The position numbers were made by a program, and so were the translations under genes. A stretch of 49,897 nt of DNA from Halorubrum coriense DSM 10284 (GTDB taxonomy: Archaea; Halobacteriota; Halobacteria; Halobacteriales; Haloferacaceae). Shown here in pieces: positions 8,477 through 14,620 of this stretch; the stretch's first letter is position 1; every line of letters begins with the position of its first letter. Below the pieces are notes generated by a model. The model was not told the DNA's origin, searched no databases, and worked only from the letters and a program-made list of their open reading frames with translations. The stretch lies in contig NZ_AOJL01000058.1 in assembly GCF_000337035.1 (NCBI RefSeq), positions 1-49,897 of the forward strand. Reading direction: 5' to 3'.

Positions 8477-8495
8477 CTGAGGTTCGATTCCTCAG
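8477..8495 (+). promoter_or_regulatory. T-arm-like hairpin A upstream of the second SipW-type gene
   Basis: A six-pair stem, CTGAGG/CCTCAG, closes the loop TTCGATT, again matching the tRNA T-loop consensus. It ends 13 bases before ATG 8509 and 32 bases after the stop of the signal peptidase gene. It could be an RNA leader element or part of a terminator. No T-run follows it. Confidence 0.5.
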
Positions 8496-8508
8496 ATGGG
8501 CATCAAAC

Positions 8509-9627
8509 ATGACTAAAATACCCAGACGCAGCGTGCTCGGTGGGCTCGGACTCATCGGGTTCGGGAGCGTGGCGGGAGGTGTCGGGACGAGGGCGCTCCT
8601 CAGCGACACAGAGGAAGTCGCAGTCATCGCAACTGCTGGTGAGTTAGATATTCAGTTGGATTGGAAGGCGTTCCACAACGGGACTCAGATCGCTATGCAG
8701 GCTCCAGCGGATACGAGCGGTCAGGTAGCGGCCCACTTCACAGACATCAAGCCTGGGGATGCTGGTTGTTTCAGTCTCAGTATCCACAACGAGACGAATC
8801 CTGCGTACGTGTGGCTCGCGATGGATATCGAACATGAGACAGATGGTGGAGACCAGCCGCAAGATGATCCCCACGAAAGCGAATGTCCACCGGTAGAGTA
8901 TCCGTGGGTGTGTGGGCAGACTACAACAGACGGGAGCGTTACGATCGCTAACGATGGGGGTACCCTCATCGTAGAAATCGAGTCTGCTTCTGGCCAGTCA
9001 CTCGGAGAGACGCATCTCCACATAACCGACTCTATCGAGAGTATCCCTGGTGGTCCGTCTCCGGGTCAGTTCGATTACAGTCATGAGAATATCGATGCGA
9101 CTACGGACACGTATGAGATTCCATTCGAGAACTCGAACTACAGTCTCTCATGTGGAGACACCCCTGTCATCGCAGTTCACGCGGAAGAGCTTGACGGGGA
9201 AGAGACCTGTTGGGCTGGTGCCACGGAAGTGAACTCGGGTCAGGGAGGAAGTTGGGCGTTAGCAATCGACCACACAATCGACTGTTGCTCGCCGACGGAG
9301 TTGGCGCAGCCGGCCGAAGAATATTCGCTCGCTGATAGGATTCTCCTTGATGCGTTCTGGGATACCAACGGGGACTGTAAGATCGACAGCGATGATACGG
9401 TGTTGTTCAGAGACATCACGCTCAGAAACTTGGCCAATAACATCGCTCCATCGACGGGTGGGATAATGCCAGAATGGGACATTGATGGGACACAGAATTT
9501 CTCACTCTTGTGGCGCATTCCGAAAGCGGTTGGAAACGAGATTCAGGGCGATGAATTGACGATTAGCTTCCACGCGTACGCGGAACAGCGGAGGCACAAC
9601 GTTGACCCAACTAATCCCTGGGTCTGA
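8509..9627 (+). CDS. Secreted protein with SipW-type signal peptide (TasA/camelysin-like), copy 2
   Basis: A 372-residue protein. The signal has PRRSVLGGLG, a Gly/Val-rich core and ALLSDTEE at ~29-36. It shares KPGDxGC (81-87), an N-P-A-Y-V-W stretch soon after, and GNEIQGD (342-348) followed by a Q-x-RH ending with the protein at 6799, so the two are paralogues. DTNGDCKIDSDD at 285-296 is a good EF-hand/dockerin-type calcium loop. It contains about ten cysteines, including CC at 259-260, which is unusual for a haloarchaeal secreted protein and suggests disulfides. Its translation start lies 63 bp after the signal peptidase stop, behind a T-arm-like hairpin. I infer surface export and possibly fibre formation; the function is unproven. 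Confidence 0.78.
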   Translation: MTKIPRRSVLGGLGLIGFGSVAGGVGTRALLSDTEEVAVIATAGELDIQLDWKAFHNGTQIAMQAPADTSGQVAAHFTDIKPGDAGCFSLSIHNETNPAYVWLAMDIEHETDGGDQPQDDPHESECPPVEYPWVCGQTTTDGSVTIANDGGTLIVEIESASGQSLGETHLHITDSIESIPGGPSPGQFDYSHENIDATTDTYEIPFENSNYSLSCGDTPVIAVHAEELDGEETCWAGATEVNSGQGGSWALAIDHTIDCCSPTELAQPAEEYSLADRILLDAFWDTNGDCKIDSDDTVLFRDITLRNLANNIAPSTGGIMPEWDIDGTQNFSLLWRIPKAVGNEIQGDELTISFHAYAEQRRHNVDPTNPWV

Positions 9628-9646
9628 TCGCACCCTCTCGGAGCGA

Positions 9647-9707
9647 CTCAGGTTCGACTCCTGAGGAGGGCTTTGCACCAATACGGTGCTGGTTGACGGA
9701 CTACCGT
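9647..9707 (+). promoter_or_regulatory. Three-hairpin leader before the third SipW-type gene
   Basis: Three consecutive perfect hairpins lie between the stop of the preceding gene and ATG 9717. Hairpin A, CTCAGG-TTCGACT-CCTGAG (9647-9665), has a T-loop-like loop. Hairpin B is GCACC-AATAC-GGTGC (9675-9689). Hairpin C is ACGG-ACTA-CCGT (9696-9707), identical to 6775-6786. No Shine-Dalgarno sequence is visible here, unlike at 6788. Confidence 0.55.
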
Positions 9708-9716
9708 AACACAACA

Positions 9717-10328
9717 ATGACAGATGACGATGGAATAAGCAGACGAAAAGCACTCGGGGGTATCGCGCTGACGGGTATAGCAGCAGGTGGAGGCGGCGCA
9801 GGGACATTCGCGTACCTCACAGACTCAGATTCAGTTGACTCCACATTCAAAATTGGGAGTCTCGTTCTGGAGACCACTCCCAGCGACGGAGCATTGAAAT
9901 TCGAGAGTCTGGCAGAAGGCGAACAGAACTCGTCAACCATAGACGTGTGTAACGGCGGCTCGCTCCCGATCAGGAACGTCATCCTCGCCGGGCTTACGAT
10001 AGATGGCAACACCGAGGTTGCGAAAGCCATCAAGATCCGTGAGGTGAGATACGGCGGCGATACCGTGGCCGATCCGTCGGATATCACAGACGCCAACAGC
10101 AATGGCATCACTGATCTCGACGACCTCAATACTTGGCTGGGGGACAGGAGCCTCAGCCTCACTGACTCGACGGGCCAAGGCACGCTCAACGGGACTGATG
10201 CCGGTGGCAGCGAGTGTGCGTTGCTCGTCATCAAAACGGAGATGGATTACAGCGTGCTGTCCGATGTTCCTGATAATGCGAGTGTCAATGCGTCGGTGGA
10301 CCTCATTGGCAAACAAGAGCCTCTCTGA
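9717..10328 (+). CDS. Secreted protein with SipW-type signal peptide, copy 3 (shorter)
   Basis: I choose ATG 9717 (203 residues); the in-frame TTG at 9693 would run translation through hairpin C. The signal has SRRKALGGIA, a Gly/Ala core and AYLTDSDS, again the SipW-type pattern. The mature part is a single beta-rich domain of about 165 residues with a Cys pair (~72 and ~156). DANSNGITDLDD in the middle resembles a dockerin/EF-hand loop. It lacks the KPGDxGC and GNEIQGD blocks of the two larger proteins, so it is a different subtype, similar in size to bacterial TasA/camelysin. It may be a minor or capping component of the same structure; that is inference. Confidence 0.78.
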   Translation: MTDDDGISRRKALGGIALTGIAAGGGGAGTFAYLTDSDSVDSTFKIGSLVLETTPSDGALKFESLAEGEQNSSTIDVCNGGSLPIRNVILAGLTIDGNTEVAKAIKIREVRYGGDTVADPSDITDANSNGITDLDDLNTWLGDRSLSLTDSTGQGTLNGTDAGGSECALLVIKTEMDYSVLSDVPDNASVNASVDLIGKQEPL

Positions 10329-10500
10329 TCCGATCAATTTTTATCCAAACCGCAGACAGAACCCGTGTTCCAGATTCTTCTGGGAGAACGACACAGGTCT
10401 GTGTCCGGGTGGATAACTGAGCACGGTGTAGTAGGGAGCCGATCAAACGGGGAAATTTCGAGTTTTCAGAGCTAGATCAATTCATCTGCGTGGATACTGA

Positions 10501-10902
10501 TCACTGATACGAGTCACAGACCCGGGCGACACCCTCTTCGAAGCCGATCTGGGGTTCTCAACCCGTGGCTTCGTGGAGCTTTGAGTGGTCAGCCATTGTA
10601 TCGTGGACGTACACCGCAAGCGGATTCTCGGTGTACTTCGGCGCAACGTTAGTGCCGAGTTCGTCGTTGATCAGCGCGACCATCTCGTTGAACGCGTGAC
10701 TTTCGGCGGTACCGACGTTGTAGATGCCCTGAAGTTCGTGATCGGCCGCGAGCTCGCAGGCGCGGACCACGTCGTCGTGGCGGTCCTCGGTCGGTGGCGT
10801 CCTCCGGTCGTCGGCGACCACCTCGCGGCCCGCATCGGCGAGCGCGTCGACCATCCACGCGCCGACGCCGCCGCTCGATCCCGTGAGCAGTACCGTGCCC
10901 AT
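10501..10902 (-). pseudogene. NAD-dependent epimerase pseudogene with internal deletion and in-frame stop
   Basis: The N-terminus (MGTVLLTGSSGGVGAWMVDA) is a clear Rossmann nucleotide-binding motif, but after ~37 residues it jumps to the C-terminal third of an epimerase (VVRACELAADHELQGIYNVG, then a substrate-domain section). The middle with the catalytic Ser/Tyr-x3-Lys is gone. The frame reaches TGA at 10558-10560 exactly where GW-x-P is expected (EATG-stop-EPQIGFEEGV), so TGG has become TGA. Reading through gives 19 more sensible residues to a second TGA at 10501-10503. The gene is therefore both deleted and nonsense-mutated. Healthy members are about 300 residues. It forms the right edge of the low-GC island. 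Confidence 0.85.
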
Positions 10903-10976
10903 GTCTCAGCGAGCGCGATTGGAACAAAAAGGAGCGCGATCCGGGTGCGTGCGACGCTCGTCGCGGTCGTCGACCT

Positions 10977-11171
10977 CTACGCCGACGCCTCGTAGCCGGC
11001 GTCCTCGATGGCGGCCACGACGGCGTCTACGTCGATGTCGCCCTCGACGGTCGCGGTGCCCGCCTCGTGGTCCGCGCTCGCGGACTCGACGCCCGGCAAC
11101 TCGCCGAGCGCGTCGGTCACGTTGTCCTCACAGCCCGTACACGACATGCCGTCGACCTCTATCGTCGTCAT
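10977..11171 (-). CDS. CopZ-like heavy-metal-associated (HMA) chaperone
   Basis: A 64-residue single HMA domain from ATG 11171; an upstream in-frame ATG at 11198 would add a non-coding-looking basic leader. The metal site is GMSCTGC (8-14), with Cys11 and Cys14 binding Cu(I) in this family, and the fold pattern beta-alpha-beta-beta-alpha-beta is complete (ending DAGYEASA). It shuttles cytoplasmic copper, normally to a P1B-type ATPase. It is divergent from an Lrp-TRASH regulator whose start is only 117 bp away, so the shared promoter region probably responds to copper. No CopA ATPase is present nearby. Confidence 0.9.
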   Translation of the reverse strand: MTTIEVDGMSCTGCEDNVTDALGELPGVESASADHEAGTATVEGDIDVDAVVAAIEDAGYEASA

Positions 11172-11288
11172 ACGTGACTGTTGACGCCGCCGACACAACT
11201 GCCTTTCTGTCGCCCCCGATGCCGACCGTTTTCCGCGACCGTCTGACCTCCCGGACGGCTTTTGCCCGCGTCGGCCGAACGCCCGGCC

Positions 11289-11879
11289 ATGCGCACGCTC
11301 GACGAGACGGACCGAGAGATCATCAGGCTGCTGCTGGCCGACGCCAGACGGCCGTACAGCGACATCGCCGACCGCGTAGACCTGTCCGCGCCCGCGGTGT
11401 CGGACCGGGTCGACCGCCTCCGCGAGGTGGGCGTCATCCAGGGCTTCACGCTCCGGATCGACGGGGACGCTCTCTCCGACGGGTTACGGGTGCTCGTGAC
11501 CCTCGCCGTCCCGCCCGCGGAGGCCGAGCGCGTCCACGGAGCGGTCGCGGGCCACGAGCGCGTCGAGCACGCGTTCCTTACCGCCGACGGCGAGGTGACG
11601 CTCGTCGCGCGCGCCGAGGTGGGGACGGCCCGCGACCTCGTCGACGACGCGGTCGGACTGGACGCCGTGCGCGACCTGTCGGTGCGGCCGCTCGACGCCC
11701 ACGACTGGTCGCCCGCGGTCGGCGACGCCGACCTCGCGGTTGAGTGCGTTGAGTGCGGTAACACCGTCACCGCCGAGGGGGAGTCGGCGCGGATCGATGG
11801 GACGCTGTACCACTTCTGTTGCGGCTCCTGTCGGGAGAACTTTGAGGAGCGGTTCGACCGGATCGAAGAGGGGGCGTAG
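11289..11879 (+). CDS. Lrp/AsnC-type regulator with C-terminal TRASH metal-sensing domain
   Basis: The start is ATG 11289 (196 residues), matching the usual beginning of Lrp/AsnC proteins (MRTLDETDREII). Residues ~3-60 are the helix-turn-helix (YSDIADRVDLSAPAVSDRV). Residues ~65-135 are the RAM-like ligand domain. Residues ~150-190 form a TRASH zinc-ribbon-like domain with C153-x2-C156 and H175-F-C-C-x2-C181. In archaea this fusion senses copper or other soft metals and controls copper efflux genes. The divergent copper chaperone supports that role. The gene ends 69 bp before a tRNA on the same strand. Confidence 0.88.
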   Translation: MRTLDETDREIIRLLLADARRPYSDIADRVDLSAPAVSDRVDRLREVGVIQGFTLRIDGDALSDGLRVLVTLAVPPAEAERVHGAVAGHERVEHAFLTADGEVTLVARAEVGTARDLVDDAVGLDAVRDLSVRPLDAHDWSPAVGDADLAVECVECGNTVTAEGESARIDGTLYHFCCGSCRENFEERFDRIEEGA

Positions 11880-11948
11880 CCGGGGGACGGAACCGGTCTC
11901 GTCGCGGAGAGTAACCTACTTGAGTGCCCGCCGGTTAGTCGGATATGA

Positions 11949-12098
11949 AGTCCCGTGGTGTAGTGGCCAATCATAATGGCCTTTGGAGGGAATTCGACCG
12001 CGACGCGCGTTCAAAGCGGCACATTGCCGCTCTCGCCAAGAGCTCGGTCGGGTGCCCGAAGTCAGCCATTGACGGCGGTTCGAATCCGCCCGGGACTA
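11949..12098 (+). tRNA. tRNA-Gln (anticodon TTG) with a 77-nt intron
   Basis: Acceptor strands AGTCCCG and CGGGACT pair perfectly. The anticodon stem ATGGC (11976-11980) pairs with GCCAT (12065-12069), and the loop CTTTGG...A gives anticodon TTG (11983-11985). The T-arm is GGCGG-TTCGAAT-CCGCC (12074-12090), discriminator A at 12098; CCA is not encoded. The intron is 11987-12063, in the canonical site after position 37. The junction is a textbook bulge-helix-bulge: GGG/CCC helix, 5' bulge GGA, central helix CTTT/GAAG, 3' bulge TCA, then the anticodon stem. Inside the intron CGACCG pairs with CGGTCG and AGCGGC with GCCGCT. Splicing would be by the archaeal tRNA endonuclease. Confidence 0.93.
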
Positions 12099-12216
12099 TT
12101 CTCCGAACAGAGTGAGGCGAACAGTCCCGCCTCCGGATTCGAAGCGAGGAACGGAGCGAAGGGAGAGAGTACCTCTACCGCGAACGATCTCGTGGAACTA
12201 TCGCCGCCCGAATCGA

Positions 12217-12642
12217 CTACTCCTCCGCGAAGAACTCGTCGAAGAGGCCAATCACGCGGCCCTCGATCTCGTCGCGGATGTCCCGGACGCGCTCGACGTC
12301 CTGCCCGTGCGGGTCGTCGAGGGCCCAGTCGCGCCCCTCGACGCCGTCGGCGAGAGTGAGCGTCGAACACCCCATCGTGGCGACGACGTCGCAGCCGTCG
12401 AGCTCGTCGGTCGAGACCTCCTGGGGAACGCGGTCGCCGATGTCGATGTCGACCTCTCGCATGACTTCGACGACCTCCGGGTGGACCTCGTCGGCCGGGT
12501 GCGTCCCGCCGGTGACGACCTCAACGCGGTCGTCGAGGCCACGATCGCGGCGCTCACGCTCGGCGAACGCCGCCGACATCTGGCTGCGACCGGCGTTCTG
12601 GACGCAGACGAACCCGAACGTCACGACATCGTCGTCGCTCAT
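12217..12642 (-). CDS. Low-molecular-weight phosphatase / arsenate reductase-like protein
   Basis: A 141-residue protein with the LMW-PTP phosphate loop C13-x5-R19-S20 (CVQNAGRS) close to the N-terminus and the general-acid element D110-P111 in ALDDPHGQD. This pattern is shared by ArsC of the thioredoxin-linked class and by LMW tyrosine phosphatases. VCVQNAGRSQMS is typical of the haloarchaeal branch annotated as arsenate reductase. Cys91 in MGCST could serve as a second redox cysteine as in ArsC, but the third cysteine is not obvious, so the arsenate role is uncertain. It lies tail-to-tail with the tRNA-Gln gene and no other ars gene is nearby. Confidence 0.8.
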   Translation of the reverse strand: MSDDDVVTFGFVCVQNAGRSQMSAAFAERERRDRGLDDRVEVVTGGTHPADEVHPEVVEVMREVDIDIGDRVPQEVSTDELDGCDVVATMGCSTLTLADGVEGRDWALDDPHGQDVERVRDIRDEIEGRVIGLFDEFFAEE

Positions 12643-12731
12643 ACTCGGAGACCTCGCCGTGCCGGATTAACGGTTGCTAAGAGCGATATGGAGTGATATA
12701 TATCCGGCAGCGAGACCGCCATCCGAGCGCT

Positions 12732-12806
12732 CTCGTCTCGGCCGTTCTCGTCTCGATCGTCCTCGTATCGGCCGCTCCCATGTCGGCTGTTCCTCCGTCG
12801 GCCGCC
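12732..12806. repeat. Five tandem 15-bp repeats
   Basis: Five consecutive 15-bp units share the core TCGGCCGYT: CTCGTCTCGGCCGTT, CTCGTCTCGATCGTC, CTCGTATCGGCCGCT, CCCATGTCGGCTGTT and CCTCCGTCGGCCGCC. They lie in the divergent intergenic region between the LMW phosphatase (minus) and the gene at 12877 (plus). The 15-bp period keeps every frame open, but no start or RBS suggests translation. Confidence 0.7.
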
Positions 12807-12876
12807 GCGCTGCGGGGACGCCTCAGGTCTCCCGACCATGTATGTCATTTTTTACCATGGGCGTCGTGGACGGGGT

Positions 12877-13365
12877 ATGGAGATGACCCAGTACCGCGAG
12901 GCGGTCGCGGCGAACCGGCGCGAACACGGCTTCGAGGCGGTTGACGAGTGGACGGACGAGTTCGAACACCTGTGGATCGCTCGGCAGACGGACGAGTCGC
13001 TCGGCGCGGTCGTAGCGCTGGCGACGCTCGTCGACGCCGAGGGGTTCGACGCGCCGGCGCTCCGCGACACCGCGGCGGCGTTCCGCGACGTTCTCGCCGG
13101 CAGCGTCGACGCCGAACCCGGGCGCGCCGACGGCGGCGCGTCCCCGACGCTGATCGGGTACGTGACGTTCGCGGCTCCGGACCCCGACGCGTCGCTGATC
13201 GAGGCGATGTCCGGCTTCACGGTCGCGGAGCGCCGGACGAACGTGTTCCCACTCGTGTACGACACCGCGGCGGAGCAGCTCCACCGACACGAGGTGCCGC
13301 GGCTGAAGGGGCGCGGTATCTACCGCCGGCAGGCCGAGGACGCCGAGCGGCTCTTCGACGTATAA
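12877..13365 (+). CDS. Conserved haloarchaeal protein of unknown function
   Basis: I place the start at ATG 12877 (162 residues); ATG 12883 is an alternative. The protein is acidic, mixed alpha/beta, without signal peptide or membrane segments. It contains a plausible helix (TQYREAVAANRREHG), then strands (EHLWIAR, GAVVALATLV, TLIGYVTFAA) and a C-terminal basic stretch (EVPRLKGRGIYRRQAEDAER). The strong codon bias shows it is a real gene. I recognise no family or active site. It stands alone; the neighbours on both sides are convergent or divergent. Confidence 0.7.
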   Translation: MEMTQYREAVAANRREHGFEAVDEWTDEFEHLWIARQTDESLGAVVALATLVDAEGFDAPALRDTAAAFRDVLAGSVDAEPGRADGGASPTLIGYVTFAAPDPDASLIEAMSGFTVAERRTNVFPLVYDTAAEQLHRHEVPRLKGRGIYRRQAEDAERLFDV

Positions 13366-13567
13366 CCGACCGCGGATCGACGGCGAACACCGCCAAAGTC
13401 CCAACCCCTCGACAATACGTGGTCCACTAGAAATCAGGCGTGAACGACTCCGTAGCCCCAGTCGCGAGGCGGCCCCGCAGGCACGCGCCACCGACCATAC
13501 TCGGTCTCGCGTGACGCGCCGCTGCGGGGCTCGAAAAAATCGAGAAACCGCTCCGCTCGCTCGTCGC

Positions 13568-14620
13568 TCAGACCAGTCGCGCCGCGATCCGCGCCGCGCC
13601 GTCTGCGGCCGCGACTGCGGGCTCCTCGGGCGAGACAATCTCGATGTCGCGGTCGAGCTCCTCGCTGAGGCGCTTCTCGAACTCCTCGGTGAGCCCGGGA
13701 ATACACGCCATACCGCCGGTGGCGGCGATGGGGCGGCCGAGCGCCAGCTGGTAGGGCTTCATGTGGTCGTTTGCGAGCTCGGGGAGGAACTCGTTGGCGA
13801 CCGTGTCGACCGCCTCGTCGATGTACCGGTCGATCGGCTCCTGAACGCCGCGGTCGACGGTGAACTCGTGGCTTCCGCCGCCCGGCTGCTGGACCACGTC
13901 GGTGAACGGCTCGAAGTCGTACACGTCGCCGTGCTGCTCTTTGTACTCCCGGGCGGTCGTCCGGTCGATGTGGACCCGTCCCTGCGTTTCCTCCTCGACG
14001 GCGGCGACGATCCGGCGGTCGACCTCGTTGCCCGTCACAGAGCCGGTCGAGAACGGCGAGAGCTGCTCGCCGCGCCGGTAGGCGCACGCCTCCATCGTCG
14101 TCGAGCCGAGGTTCACCGAGACGAACACCTCGTCGATCGCGTCGAGCCCGTCGCCGTAGGCGGGGATCGCCCCGCACAGCGACTCGGGGTAGCTCCGCGT
14201 CTCGACCTGACCGATGGAGGAGCCCTCGATCACCGACTTGAGGTTCTCGACGCCCGCCTCGTTGTCGATGGTCGGCACCGCGTAGACGACCGCGCTGTCC
14301 TCGGGCACGTCGTGCGCGTCGACGACCGCCTCGAAGAAGCGCTCCGCGTCGGCGACGCTGTCGTCGTCCTCGGGGAGTCCCGAGCGCAGCATGAAGCGCA
14401 CGCGGTCGGGGTACTCGACCGCGGCCTCCTCGCCGAACAGCACCTTCTCCTCGCCGGTGATGGCGTCCTCGTAGGTCGCCAGGCAGGTCAGCACTGAGTG
14501 GCGCTCGCGGCCTCCCCGTCCGTCGGGGATGTCGAGCACCGTTCGGGTGCTGCCCAGTTTCACGCCGACCGCTGCCGATTCGTCCGATTCGTTGATGTCC
14601 GTGGATTCGTCGTCGCTCAT
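13568..14620 (-). CDS. Actin-like protein of the haloarchaeal salactin/volactin group
   Basis: A 350-residue protein with the actin/Hsp70 fold signatures in order: phosphate-1-like GVKLGSTRT (~19-27), a connect-1-like region, phosphate-2-like VSVNLGSTTMEA (~168-179), and the adenosine motif ATGGMACIPGL near the C-terminus. Length and motif order fit archaeal actin homologues, of which salactin (Halobacterium) and volactin (Haloferax) are the characterised cases. The usual Asp of phosphate-1 (D-x-G) is a Lys and that of phosphate-2 an Asn, so nucleotide hydrolysis may differ from eukaryotic actin. The start overlaps the stop of the upstream ArlD/E-domain gene by four bases (ATGA), so the two are translationally coupled. 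Assignment to the salactin group is from motif memory, not alignment. Confidence 0.8.
   Translation of the reverse strand: MSDDESTDINESDESAAVGVKLGSTRTVLDIPDGRGGRERHSVLTCLATYEDAITGEEKVLFGEEAAVEYPDRVRFMLRSGLPEDDDSVADAERFFEAVVDAHDVPEDSAVVYAVPTIDNEAGVENLKSVIEGSSIGQVETRSYPESLCGAIPAYGDGLDAIDEVFVSVNLGSTTMEACAYRRGEQLSPFSTGSVTGNEVDRRIVAAVEEETQGRVHIDRTTAREYKEQHGDVYDFEPFTDVVQQPGGGSHEFTVDRGVQEPIDRYIDEAVDTVANEFLPELANDHMKPYQLALGRPIAATGGMACIPGLTEEFEKRLSEELDRDIEIVSPEEPAVAAADGAARIAARLV

Noticed and set aside
6706-9665. T-arm-like hairpins as real or partial tRNA genes
   Set aside because: No acceptor, D-arm or anticodon arm surrounds any of the three, so only the T-arm resemblance is reported.
11987-12063. 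Box C/D guide RNA within the tRNA-Gln intron
   Set aside because: No convincing C/D and D'/C' boxes are visible; the intron instead forms simple internal helices.
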